Below are positions 52,471 through 62,607 of a DNA stretch of 64,000 nt, in pieces. The stretch spans positions 7,758 through 71,757 of the forward strand of contig CAVUEG010000007.1 of the NCBI GenBank assembly GCA_963740525.1. Direction: 5' to 3'. The stretch comes from CAVUEG01 sp963740525. Lineage in GTDB: Bacteria > Actinomycetota > Actinomycetes > Propionibacteriales > Nocardioidaceae. The translations under genes and the position numbers were made by a program. Position 1 is the stretch's first letter. Each line of letters opens with the position of its first letter. The notes under the pieces were generated by a model. The model had not been told where the DNA came from. It did not search any database and saw nothing but the letters and a program-made list of their open reading frames with translations.

Positions 52471-54039
52471 GTGACCGCGGTTCCAGCCGGGGTTCGCCTC
52501 GCCGAACTCGTGGCAACCATCTCGCTCGGCACAGACCTCGGGCTGGGCCAGCCGATGGAGCACGTCATCCGGCAGACCATCATCGCTCTGCGACTCGCTG
52601 AGCTCCTGGACCTGGACGAGCAGGAACGCACCGTCGTCTACTACTCCGGACTGCTCGCCTGGGTGGGCTGCCACACGGACGCCTACGAACAGGCCAAGTG
52701 GTTCGGCGACGACATCGCGATGAAGCGAGAGGGCATGTTCGCCGGCGACGGCACAGCGGACCTGGCCCGTCTCCTGGTGCGGCGGCTGGGGAGCGGCGGC
52801 TCGCTCCCCGACCGAGTCCGGGCCTCGGTCACCTTCCCGGTCGCCGGGCTGCGCTGGTTCTCCACGATCCTGGAGAACCACTGGAAGGCCACCGACGCCC
52901 TTGCGCAACAGCTTGGCCTCAGCGACGACGTACGCCGAAGCCTGGTCGAGAGCTACGAGCGTTGGGACGGTCGCGGCGCCGCCGGGCTGAAGGGTGAGGA
53001 GATCCGCCTGACCTCCAGGTTGGTCCACCTCGCCGACGTGGTGGCCGCCTTCGAGCGGCTCGGTGGCGCGGATGCCGCCCTGCGCATGGTGCGCGAGCGC
53101 GCCGGTGGCCAGTTCGACCCGGACCTCGTCAACCTGCTGTGCACCCACGGCCTCGACGTGCTGGACGGCCTCGACGACGAGAGCCACTGGGCGCAGATCC
53201 TCGACAGCGAACCCGGCCTGACCCGGAGCGTCGACGACGCAGAGCTCGACCACGTCCTCGCTACGATCGGCGACTTCGCCGATCTCAAGTCCCCGTACTT
53301 CATCGGTCACGCCCGCTCCGTCGCGCAGCTGGCCGAAGAAGCCGCTGTTGGTCTCGGCCTTGCCCCCGACGACGTCACCCGGGTGCGCCGCGCGGCACTG
53401 GTGCACGACCTGGGCCGCCTGGGCGTCTCCAACGGCATCTGGGACAAGCGAACGCCGCTCACCCTCGCGGAGCAGGAACGGGTACGCACCCACCCCTACC
53501 TCACCGAGCGGATGCTCGCATTCTCCCCACGTCTCGCCGAGCTGGGCGCTATCGCCGTGCTCCACCACGAGCGTCTCGACGGCTCGGGCTACCCACGTGC
53601 CCTGTCCGGGAATTCGATCCCGCTCACCGGCCGGATCCTGGCCGCTGCTGACCGCTATGCGACCGCGACCGAGGAACGGCCGCATCGACCGGCGGCCGAC
53701 GCGAAGACTGCCGCGGCGCTCCTGCGTGACGACATACGCCATGACGCCCTGGACGGCGACGCCGTGGAGGCCGTACTCAGCGCGGCGGGGCACAGGGTGC
53801 GCCGGCGGCGGGATTGGCCTGCCGGGCTGACCAGCCGCGAGGTCGATGTGCTCCGGCTTCTCGCGCGAGGACTCAGCAACCGCGAGATCGCCGGTCGCCT
53901 GGTGCTGTCGCCGAAGACCGTCGGCGCGCACGTCGAGCACATCTATGCCAAGACCGGCGCCAACAACCGGACCACCGCCGGTCTGTTCGCCATGCGCCAC
54001 GGTCTGATGTCCGACTTCGAAGAGGCGCCCCGAAGTTAG
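52471..54039 (+). CDS. HD-GYP-like domain protein fused to LuxR DNA-binding domain, 522 aa
   Basis: Two HD-GYP-like units seem to be present. The first (about residues 55-250) is degenerate, ending in the HD-GYP-related ESYERWDGRGAAGLKGEEIRLTSRLVHLADV. The second (about 270-420) is complete, with VHDLGRLGV and the HHERLDGSGYP signature followed by ITGRILAAADRYATATEERPH-type sequence. A LuxR helix-turn-helix ends the protein: LTSREVDVLRLLARGLSNREIAGRLVLSPKTVGAHVEHIYAKTG. So a phosphohydrolase, possibly acting on cyclic di-GMP or another nucleotide, is joined to a transcription factor. Enzyme activity and DNA target are predictions. It starts with a GTG and is divergent from DUF2200. Confidence 0.85.
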   Translation: MTAVPAGVRLAELVATISLGTDLGLGQPMEHVIRQTIIALRLAELLDLDEQERTVVYYSGLLAWVGCHTDAYEQAKWFGDDIAMKREGMFAGDGTADLARLLVRRLGSGGSLPDRVRASVTFPVAGLRWFSTILENHWKATDALAQQLGLSDDVRRSLVESYERWDGRGAAGLKGEEIRLTSRLVHLADVVAAFERLGGADAALRMVRERAGGQFDPDLVNLLCTHGLDVLDGLDDESHWAQILDSEPGLTRSVDDAELDHVLATIGDFADLKSPYFIGHARSVAQLAEEAAVGLGLAPDDVTRVRRAALVHDLGRLGVSNGIWDKRTPLTLAEQERVRTHPYLTERMLAFSPRLAELGAIAVLHHERLDGSGYPRALSGNSIPLTGRILAAADRYATATEERPHRPAADAKTAAALLRDDIRHDALDGDAVEAVLSAAGHRVRRRRDWPAGLTSREVDVLRLLARGLSNREIAGRLVLSPKTVGAHVEHIYAKTGANNRTTAGLFAMRHGLMSDFEEAPRS

Positions 54040-54109
54040 GGCATTCACCCGATTCGTCGGCCGTGGCCCACTGCCTACCGTGGCAGAACACCGTCCAAAG
54101 GAGACCGCC

Positions 54110-54952
54110 ATGACCGTCACCAGCGCCGTGTCGAGCACCGCCACGGTCCGCGCCAACGGGATCGACATCCACTACCGCGTGGCCGGCTCGCCCGACTCGC
54201 CCGACCTCGTCCTTCTGCACGGCGGCCTGCTCAGCACCAACCCGCTCTGGGACGAAACCCCACTCTCCTACGGGACGCACCTCGCCGCCCTGGGTGAGCG
54301 GTTCCACGTCATCGCGCCGGACCTGCGCGGCTTCGGACTCACCAGGCACACCGGCAATGAACGCGTGTCGATGAGCCTTCTCGCCGACGACGCGGCCGCG
54401 CTCATCGGCGCACTGGGGCTCCGCCGCCCGGCCATCGGAGGATTCAGCATGGGCGGCATGGTCGCCACCATCATGGCGATCCGGCACCCGGGTGTCGCTC
54501 GGGCGCTGGTCAACGACGCCGGGTGCGACATCTTCTACCCCGAGTCGAAGTCGTTCGCGCAGCTGCGGCAGGTCTTCGGCGGCAGCGACGACGCCGACTC
54601 AGCCAACCCCGAGGCGGTCGAAGCAGCGTTTGGTGCCGACCCGGCAATGAGTGGCTTCCTGTCGTTGATCAAGGCCGACCACGACTCTGCCGGTGGACCC
54701 GGCTACTGGAAGACCATGCTGAAGCACTTCTTCGAGACAGGGCAGCACTGGCCTGGTTACGGCTTCGACGACTTCGCCAAGATCCACGTGCCGACCCTCA
54801 TCCTCGTGGGCGACCGAGACGAGCACTCGCCGGTGGAGGACTGCATCCGTGCCTACCGTCGCTTGCCGCACGGACAGCTCTGCGTCCTGCCCGACGCGGC
54901 GCATGTCATCACAGCGGCCAAGATCGCGGCGATCTTGAACTTCCTCGGCTGA
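54110..54952 (+). CDS. Alpha/beta hydrolase, 280 aa
   Basis: The enzyme shows the fold's HGG oxyanion segment (VLLHGGLLSTN), the strand DLRGFGLTRHT, the nucleophile elbow GGFSMGGMVAT (Ser in G-F-S-M-G), the acid Asp in LVGDRDEHSP and the His in DAAHVIT. The general fold and length match 3-oxoadipate-lactonase-like and haloperoxidase-like hydrolases, but no substrate is fixed. It has an excellent AAAGGAG site before the ATG at 54110. It lies between the HD-LuxR regulator and the dikinase genes, possibly as a separate unit, since 391 bases separate it from the latter. Confidence 0.88.
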   Translation: MTVTSAVSSTATVRANGIDIHYRVAGSPDSPDLVLLHGGLLSTNPLWDETPLSYGTHLAALGERFHVIAPDLRGFGLTRHTGNERVSMSLLADDAAALIGALGLRRPAIGGFSMGGMVATIMAIRHPGVARALVNDAGCDIFYPESKSFAQLRQVFGGSDDADSANPEAVEAAFGADPAMSGFLSLIKADHDSAGGPGYWKTMLKHFFETGQHWPGYGFDDFAKIHVPTLILVGDRDEHSPVEDCIRAYRRLPHGQLCVLPDAAHVITAAKIAAILNFLG

Positions 54953-55343
54953 GGTCCAGCCGCCAGGCATGCTCCACTGCCGCGAGGGCCGCCCTGGGAG
55001 CGCGGGCCATCGAGAACGAACGCCCGACGATTTCAGGTTCCCAGACCTGTCCCGCGGCGTGCCTCGGCCAAGATGACCCTCGTACCTACGGCCACCTCTG
55101 GATGGATGGATGGCTTCGTGTCTCCGACCAGGGAGTAGTCGCCCGAGGCGGCATCCAGCCCGTGTCGCAGGCAGCCGCCCATTTCGACCCAGAAGACACC
55201 CCCCGGCCCTTCCGAGCGCTGGTGCCACAACTGGTGCCACAGGTGGACAAGACCGCTGCGGAGGATCAACCGAAATGGCTATTGACACCTAGGTGAACGT
55301 CCGGCGAATACTCGAGTGGATCACCCATGCCCAGGGGGACTAC
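54953..55343. other. Intergenic region upstream of the dikinase genes
   Basis: No convincing gene is seen in this 391-base gap. It contains a short tandem repeat, CTGGTGCCACAA followed by CTGGTGCCACAG, at 55219-55242, and a promoter-like stretch at 55282-55310 described separately. Translation of a short minus frame at 55033-55269 gives no recognisable protein. Confidence 0.5.
55282..55310 (+). promoter_or_regulatory. Putative sigma-70-type promoter with CCTAGG palindrome before the dikinase genes
   Basis: A perfect -35 box TTGACA (55282-55287) is followed 17 to 19 bases later by CGAATACT, which could serve as the -10 region. Between the boxes lies CACCTAGGTG (55286-55295), a 10-base palindrome with the same CCTAGG core as the PadR operator at 49195-49208. 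This would place the dikinase operon under a PadR-type regulator. The site is 34 bases before the ATG at 55344. Function is predicted. Confidence 0.5.
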
Positions 55344-57047
55344 ATGACAGAGCAAGCAGCACCCACCGTCAACGGCCGCGTCTTCGAACCCCCGGGCAGG
55401 GGCCCGTGGGAGCTGGAGTCCACCCACGCCAGCAGACCGATGACCTATCTCGCTCAGGACGCCTTCAGGTTCGGATTCGTCCGCGGCTTCAAGGAGGGGA
55501 CGGCGAGGTACGGCGTACTCCTGTCGCACTTGGAGCCCGGCTTCACGCACTCCTTCATGTACAACCAGCCGGTCCCCGTGGGAGCGCCTCCGGGCGCGAT
55601 GAAGCCACCACCCAAGGTGGTGCTGCAAGCAGTCACTCGGCTGCACCCGGAAATTCGGCGCCGCATCCAGACTGGCCAGCGCGCATTGCGCGACAAGATC
55701 TGGCGCGAAGACCTGGCCAACTGGGACAACGTCGACAAGCCCGATGCCATCGCCCGGCACCAGGCGATCCAGAGCGTCGACGTGGCCGGCCTCTCAGACG
55801 CCGAGCTCGCCGACCATGTCGATCGCTGTGTTGAGCACGCGATTTTCAGCGCGTATCTGCACCACAAATACACGATCCCGGCGATCTTCCCGGTCGGGGA
55901 CTTCCTCGCCGGGGCGCAGGAGTGGACCGGCGCCACGGTCGGCGAGCTGTTGGGCCCGCTGCGCGGGCAATCGGGCATCTCTCGTGGCTTCGCTGCCGAC
56001 GAGCTCGACGCCGCTGCCAAGAAGCTGGTGCTCTCCCCTGATGCCCAGGCGGTGCTCGGCGGCCCGGGGCCCGCCGAGGAGATCCTCGCCGAGCTGGCGG
56101 CGCGGGAGGACGTCGGATCAGACGTCGCGGCCTACCTTGACGCTGTGCGTTGGCGCTGCGTCGGGTACGACGTCGGCGACAAGGCCGCCGGCGAGTTGCC
56201 CGAGTGCCTGGTCGAAGCGCTCCGGACGACGGTGGCTGGCGGCTCGGCCCGTCCCGACGACGACGCGGGGCTGGCAGCCATCCGTGCGCGAGTGCCCGCC
56301 GAGCACCTCGATGACTTCGACGACCGGCTCGCCGAGGTGCGTCTGATGAACCGGCTCCGCGACGAGCGCGGCGTCTACTCCGACGGTTGGGCCTCCGGTC
56401 TCGCCCGGCGCGCATTGCTCGAGGCGGGTCGCCGGCTCGTCGAAGCCGGCCGGTTGAACGATGCAGAGCATGCTGTCGATCTGCGCGCCGACGAGGTGCG
56501 GGCATGCTGCTTGCGGCCGCCGGCCCGCCCGCGGACCGAGGTGCGGATCGCCACGACTGGCGGACCACCCGGACCATCGAGCGACGCCCCGCCGTTCCTG
56601 CGCGCGCTGCCCGCCGCCGCCGCCTCCGCCGGAGTGCTGCCGGCGGCGGCCGGCGCGGCGGCCGCCGGCGGTCGACGGTTCGCTGGGCGAACCTGTTCGG
56701 CGTCCCGGACACGCCGAACACCGAGACCGTCCTGCACGGGCTCCCGGTCAACGCCGGCGTCTACGAGGGCACGGCCCGGCTGGTCGACGACGCCGCGGAC
56801 TTCGGCCGGATCCAGCAGGGCGACGTGCTCGTCACCCGGATGACCTCGCCGTACTTCAACGTCGTGCTGCCGATGCTCGGCGCGATCGTCACCGACCGCG
56901 GCGGCCAGCTCTGCCACGCCGCGATCGTGGCGCCGCGAGTACGGCATCCCGGGGATCGTCGGCACCCGCGACGCCACCGCGAAGATCCCGGACGGCGCGC
57001 GGGTGCGGGTCGACGGCACGACCGGCGAGGTGCGGCTGCTCGGGTGA
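55344..57047 (+). CDS. PEP-synthase-like dikinase, substrate/phosphohistidine subunit (frame breaks)
   Basis: This protein of about 567 residues has a large N-terminal region (about 1-390) of unknown fold class, with HHKYTIPAIFPVGDFLAGAQEW, and a C-terminal phosphohistidine (PEP-mobile, swivel) domain. The latter shows NAGVYEGTARLVDDAADF, GDVLVTRMTSPYFNVVLPMLGAIVTDRGGQLCHAAIVA with the catalytic His encoded at 56915-56917, and, after a break near 56933, REYGIPGIVGTRDAT. The region from about 56500 to 56690 also holds compensating breaks. The closest known layouts are the large subunit of phenylphosphate synthase and the C-terminal two thirds of rifampin phosphotransferase. It likely carries phosphate from ATP to a hydroxylated small molecule. 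The ATG has AGGGGGAC upstream. Confidence 0.78.
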
Positions 57048-57911
57048 GCGGCGACTCTGACCCGCTCGTCGAGGCCGACGATCCGAGCGGTTCGGGGCGA
57101 AGGCGGTCCAGCTCGGCGCGCGATCCGTGCCGGGCTGCCGCGTTCCGGGCGGCGCGATCGCGCGCCCGGCCGTCGTCGACGTCGATCGTCGCGGGCGACC
57201 CGAGGCTCGCCGCCGTCGCCGCGGCCTGCGTCGCGCCGGCCGTCCGCGGCGGTGCGCTCCAGCGCCATCGGCGAGGACTCGGGCGGCGGCGAGCTTCGCC
57301 GGCGCACAACTGCCGTCCTCGGCGTGTCGGGACGCGAGGCCGTGCTCGTCGAGCGATCCGCGCGGTGCACGCCTCCGGCGCAGCGAGGCGGCGGCGATGG
57401 CGTACCGCGCGGATCGGCCTCGACACCGCGCCGCACATGGCCGTCGTCGTGCAGCAGCTGATCGACTGCCGACGTCGCCGGCGTGCTGTTCACGCGCAAC
57501 CCCGTCACCGGCGCGAGGAGCGGGTGATCGAGGCCGGTGGGGGCTCGGCGAGGTCGTCGTCGCCGGGCTGGTCACGCCGGACCGGTACGTGCTCGACACG
57601 GCCGGCCGAGTGCTCGAACGACAGCTCGGCGAGAAGGACATCGCGATCCGTCGGGTGCCCGACGGCGGCACGGTCGAGGAGCGCCGTCGCGGCCACCCGT
57701 CGACGCGCCCTGCCTGGACGACGCCAGACCTCGCTGCGCTGCACCGTCTCGCGCTCGCGTGCGACGTGGCGTTCGGCAGCCAGCGACCACGACATCGAGT
57801 TCGCCTTCGCCCGGGGCGCGCTGTACCTGCTGCAGACGGCGACCGATCACCGCATGCCTAGCGGTTCGCCGAGGCGAGGGCTGGCGGCGGCCTTGCTCAC
57901 CGCGAGCCTGA
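57044..57911 (+). CDS. ATP-grasp (PEP/pyruvate-binding) subunit of the split dikinase (many frame breaks)
   Basis: The gene starts with a GTG overlapping the previous stop (GTGA). Pieces of the PPDK N-terminal ATP-grasp domain can be read in different frames in the right order: FGAKAVQLG and GLPVPGGAIA, VRSSAIGEDSG, AHMAVVVQQLID, VLFTRNPVTGA, WGLGEVVVAGLVTPDRYVLDT, DVAFGSDHDIEFAFA and LYLLQTRPITA. Together these form the ATP-binding fragment (about 289 residues) that lacks the phosphohistidine and PEP-binding domains. It would phosphorylate the His of the partner protein. At least seven single-base breaks occur, so exact ends are uncertain, and it may overlap the exporter start by about 58 bases. 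Confidence 0.72.
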
Positions 57912-59234
57912 TGCCGTTGAACTCCACGATGATCGCGGTGGCCGTGCCCGCGATCGGTCGCGAGTTCCGCGAGGACCCCGGGCGGGTCACGCAGGCACTG
58001 GTGGCGACCTACCTCATCGCGGCCATCGCGCTGCAGAGCCCGGGAGGCAAGCTGGGCGACCGGCTCGGTCACTGGCGGATCTTCGCTGCTCGGGCAGGTG
58101 GCCATCGGCGATCGGAGCGGTGCTCGGGTTCCTCGCGCCGGACATTCTCGTGCTGGCCGGCTGTCCGGGTGCTGATGGCCGCGGGCGGGGCGATCGTGGT
58201 GCCCGCGACGGTCGCGCTGCTGCGCATCGAACTGCCGCCGGAGCAGCGTGGCCGCGCTTTCGGCGCGTTCGGCGCGGCGATGTCGCTGGCCGCCGGCATC
58301 GGGCCGATCCTCGGCGGGGACTGGTCGATGCGTTCGGCTGGCGAGCGTGTTCCTGGCGAACGTGCCCGTGCTGCTGGCCTCGGCAGGCATCGCTCTGACG
58401 GCCGCGAAACCTGCCACCCCCGCGGCTGCCAGCACCCGGTTCGACTGGCCCGGCTCGGTGCTGCTCACCGTCGCGTTGGTGCTGCTGGTGCTCGGCGGGC
58501 AACGCAGGGTCGGGTCCGCTGTGGTGCTCGCGGCGGCAGGGGCCGTCGTCCTGATCGCCTTCACGATCTGGGAACGCCGTGCGCGAGATCCGGTGATCGC
58601 GTTCCGGCTGTTCACAACGACTGCCTTCACGGCCGGGACGTTGCTGATCGGCCTGCAGAACCTGGTGATGTACGCGCTGCTGTTCGAGCTGCCCCTGATC
58701 CTGGGCCGGTTGTTCGACCTCAGTGCGAGCCGGACCGGCCAGCTGCTCATCTTCCTGATGGTGGCGATGGTGCTCACCTCGCTGGTGGCTGGGCGGCTCA
58801 CCGACCGCCTCGGCCCACGGCCACTCGCCGTCATCGGCTCGCTGGTTTGCCTTGCCGCCGTACTGCTCCTGAACCTCGGCAACCTCGACACTCCGAATGA
58901 GGTTCGCGTACCGCTCGTCGCACTCGGAATCGGCCTCGGCCTGTCCAGCCCGGCAGCCCAGACCGCCTCGCTCTCCGCCGTCAGCCGCGATGACAGCGGC
59001 ATGGCAGCCGGGGTCAGCTCGACCATGCGCTACCTCGGCGGCGTCACCGGCATCGCGATCCTCGGCCACGCGCTCGACCTCGGTGGCACCCGGCCACAGG
59101 TTCTGCACGAGCACCACGCCGTCCTGGTTCTTTTCAGCGTCGTCCTAGTGCTCGCGCTGGTGTGCGCGATGCTGCTGCCCGGACGCAACGCCCCGCGGAG
59201 CCCGGTCGGCCCACCGGCGCGGCTGCGGAGCTGA
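57854..59234 (+). CDS. MFS drug-type exporter, DHA2-like (frame breaks)
   Basis: The start is AAALLTASLMPLNSTMIAVAVPAIGREF, the typical opening of the DHA2/EmrB-type transporters. It then reads VTQALVATYLIAAIALQSPGGKLGDRLGHWRI (motif A near GDRLGHWR). After a break near 58083, 58165 and 58335 it continues VPATVALLRIELPPEQRGRAFGAFGAAMSLAAGIGPILGG (motif C-like) and then 58340 to the end runs through intact membrane segments. About 460 residues and about 14 segments are expected. It probably exports a small molecule, possibly the phosphorylated product or parent compound of the dikinase, because it follows those genes directly. Confidence 0.85.
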
Positions 59235-59469
59235 CCTCGTGTGGCTCGACCACCTGTCGCGAGCGGCTGTGACGGGTTCCGCCGTATGCGCTGTCGGCTC
59301 GGACAGCGGGTGGAGCGTGTCCCGAGGCGTCCTTGCACAGTTCCGGCGATCTCGCGCCAACGAAACGGACCCCGAGGCCGCGCTTCCGCAGGGGGGGCCG
59401 TCCCACTCCTTGGTGAACCGCATCCTGAAGTTGCCAGACCAGTTGCTGACGTCTACTGGCAAGACCACA

Positions 59470-62219
59470 ATGGACGCTGTCATGGCTTCTGCGCAGGGGA
59501 CGGTCGGGCGCGATTCGGAACTCGCGTCGATCGGCGCATTTCTCGACTCGGCCGACCCACGCATGACCGCTCTGCTCATCGAGGGAGAGGCCGGCATCGG
59601 CAAGTCATGGCTGTGGCGCGAGACCTCGCGGGTAGCCGATGAGGGTGGGTATCGCGTGCTCGCCTGTCAGCCCACCGAGAGCGAGGCCGGGATCGGTTTC
59701 GCGGGACTGATCGACCTACTGGGCCCGTGGGTGGACGAGACGACCGATCTGCCGGAGCCTCAGCGACTGGCGCTCGATGCTGCCCTGACGCGCACTTCGT
59801 CCGACGCGGCGTTCGGCCCAGGCGCCGTTGCCGTCGCGGTGCTGGGTGTCCTTCGCATGCTCGCCCGCTCGGCGCCAACCATGGTGGCCATCGATGATCC
59901 CCAGTGGCTGGACACGCCGACCCGGCAGGCACTGGGGTTCGCGTTGAGACGCCTCGAGGCAGAGCCGATCCGCGTCGTTCTGGCTCGCCGTACGGACTGG
60001 CGTCCGGACGCGCTCGTCGAGCACCTCGAGGTGACTCGGCTGGCGGTTCCGCCGCTGTCGCTGGGCGCGACGTACCAGCTCGTACGTGCGCGGCTCGGGG
60101 TCACCCTCGCGCGGCCGGCGCTGGTGCGGGTTCATGAGACCTCGGCTGGCAATCCGTTCTTCAGCCTGGAGCTCGCACGAACCTGGATCGACCGCGGCGG
60201 GGTTGTGGACGTAGGGCATCTTCCGGTGCCGGAACGGCTCGGTGATCTGCTCCGCAGTCGCCTGGACGACCTGCCCGAGGGCACCCGCCGCGTCCTGCTC
60301 CTCGCCGCGGCGATGGCGACACCGAGCGTGGAGGAGCTCGCGCAGGCGACGGGCCGCCCGATCGAGCACGACATCGCGCTGGCCGAGAGGGCCGGCATCA
60401 TCGACTCCAGCGGCGGGACGGTGAGGTTCACCCATCCCTTGATGGCTGCCACGGTGTACGAGGGGTCGACGGCATCCGAGCGACGCATGGTGCACCGGGA
60501 GCTGGCCGACATCGTCAAGGACTCCGAGGAGCGGGCGCGGCATCTCGCGCTCACGCCGCCTGTGCCCGACGAGACGCTGGCTGCGGTCCTGGACGAAGCG
60601 GCCGTCCGCGTGGCTGGGAGGGGCGCCACAGACGTGGCGGCGATCTTCGCCCAGCGGGCCCTGGAGTTCACCGTGCCGGGTGATCTCGAGGCGGCCTTCC
60701 GGCGCGCGACCGCGGCGGGCGAGCTCGCCCTGGCGGCCGGTGACCGGCCCCGTGCCCGGGCGCTGTTCGAACGCGCCGTCGCGGATGCGACCCAGGGTCC
60801 TGGACGAGCCGAGGCGTTCAGGTGGCTGGCCGAGCTCTCGACTCCGCTCGGTCACGGTCTCGCCCTGTGTGACCGGGCTCTGTTGGATGCGGGGCCCGAT
60901 CCAGCCGTCGCGAGTCGGATCCATCGGACGAGAGGGGCGATCGCCTACTTTGTCGGCGACGTTCCTGCTGCCGAGCACCATGCCAGGCTCGGCGTCGAGC
61001 TCGCGGAGCACAGCGGTGACGACCAGGCGCTCGGCATGGCGATCGCCGAACTTGCCCACTGGACCTACTGCGGCGGAGGAGGGGTACGTCGCGATCTGTT
61101 TCAGCGCGCGATTGCTCTCGACGGCTCGGCGGCGGCGGCTTCACCGCGCAGTCACATGGCCAAGGTCGTGATGGACAACGATGGACATGTCGAGGCGCGG
61201 GGGCTCCTCACGCTCTTGCTCGACGAGACCATGGAAACCGGCGACCTGTACTCGGCATCGACGCACCTGTTCCATCTCGCCGAGCTGGACGTGTGGGCCG
61301 GTGACTGGCCCGGCGCGATCGAGCATGCAGAGGAGAGCCTGCAACTGAGGCAGCACCTCGACCAGGCCAGCGCGCCCCTGTACGTCGAGGCGATGGCGCG
61401 CGCGTGCCTCGGTGACGTGGACCGGGCCCGACGGGTAGCCGAGGCCGGTCTGGCCGAGGCTCGGCGTGCGGAGGACGTGGTCTTCTGCATGCAGAACCTC
61501 CACGTGCTCGGGTTCGTCGAGATCTCCCTGGGCAACCACGAAGCGGCGCAGGCCCGCCTGGGCGAGGCGACCGATCTGCTGCGGCCGCGCTGGAAACGGG
61601 AGTTCGGCGACTGCCACATGGTCCCCGACGAGATCGAGGCCCTCGTCGCACTCGGGGAACTGGCGCGAGCCGACGACCTCGTGGCGTGGATGGACGAGGT
61701 CGCCCGTGCAACCCAGCGTGCCTGGACACTGGCCACCGCTGCCCGCTCCCGGGCCCTGATCCAGGCTGCCCGGAACGACCTCGACTCGGCAGATGCAACC
61801 CTGGAACGGGCGCTGGCTGCGCACGAGCGACTACCCATGCCCTTCGAGCTCGGCCGGACGCTCCTGGCGCGCGGCATCGTTCAGCGAAGGATGAAGCGTC
61901 GAGCGGCCGCCCGCAGACGCTCGAGAGGACGCTCACGCTCTTCGAAGACCTCGGCGCAAACCTGTGGGCCGAAAGGGCACGCTCGGAGATCGCGCGAATC
62001 GGCGTACGGTCAGGCGCCCAGGCCGGCCTGACGCCAGTGGAGCAGCGAATCGCCGCCCTGGTCGCGGAGGGGTGCACCAACGGGGAGATCGCCGCGAAGC
62101 TGTCCTTGAGCAGGAAGACGGTCGAGGCGAACCTCACGAGGACCTACCGGAAGCTGGGCATCCGCTCCCGGACGGAGCTCGCGGTCACGTCGTCGACACT
62201 GCACGGGTCGACCACCTAA
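59470..62219 (+). CDS. LAL-family LuxR regulator with AAA ATPase domain, about 916 aa (one frame break)
   Basis: The N-terminal ATPase has Walker A EGEAGIGKSWLWRE near residue 40 and Walker B-like MVAIDDPQWLD near 140. The middle consists of TPR-like helical repeats, and the C-terminus has a LuxR helix-turn-helix GLTPVEQRIAALVAEGCTNGEIAAKLSLSRKTVEANLTRTYRKLGI. A one-base break near 61930 separates the helix-turn-helix from the rest and would remove DNA binding if real. LAL proteins are large ATP-binding regulators of secondary metabolism and sugar use. The start used is the ATG at 59470. Its position suggests control of the dikinase-exporter genes or of the oxidase downstream. Confidence 0.87.
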
Positions 62220-62295
62220 CCGGGGCCGCCGAACGGCTGACAATCGAGGGAGTTCCCCGATTACGGTGCAGCATCGGCGGGCCTACCGTCCTCGC

Positions 62296-62607
62296 ATGCT
62301 GCATGGCCTGCAGGAGAGCTTCCTGATGGAGCGCTACTGGCCCGGCGTCACGCGATCCGACGTCGTGACCACCGAGGAGAACCTCTGGCGTGCCGCGGAC
62401 GATCTCACCCGCGAGGGCGTTCCGATTCGGATCCTGAGCTCCACCTGGGTCCCGGCCGATGAGGTAGTGCTGACTCTGTTCGAGGCCGGCGAGGAGGACG
62501 ACATCCTGGAGGTCTGCCGTCTCAGCGACTACGCGTTCGACCGCATGCAGCCCGTCGAAGTTGTCACAGCAGCAAGCCGGAGGTGGCGTGATGAAGGGCA
62601 TGGCTGA
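62296..62607 (+). CDS. DUF4242-like small protein, 103 aa
   Basis: The protein reads MERYWPGVTRSDVVTTEENLWRAADDLTREGVPIRILSSTWVPADEVVLTLFEAGEEDDILEVCRLSDYAFDRMQPVEVV in its core, a pattern similar to DUF4242/SCO4226-like small alpha-beta proteins and to the protein at 18726. A Cys in EVCRLSD could bind metal. It overlaps the flavin oxidase start by about 17 bases, so they are probably co-translated. The function is unknown. Confidence 0.72.
   Translation: MLHGLQESFLMERYWPGVTRSDVVTTEENLWRAADDLTREGVPIRILSSTWVPADEVVLTLFEAGEEDDILEVCRLSDYAFDRMQPVEVVTAASRRWRDEGHG

Noticed and set aside
55219..55242. Tandem 12-base repeat as a possible phage or integrase attachment site
   Set aside because: There is no integrase, tRNA gene or matching repeat in the window, and a two-copy repeat of 12 bases is weak evidence.
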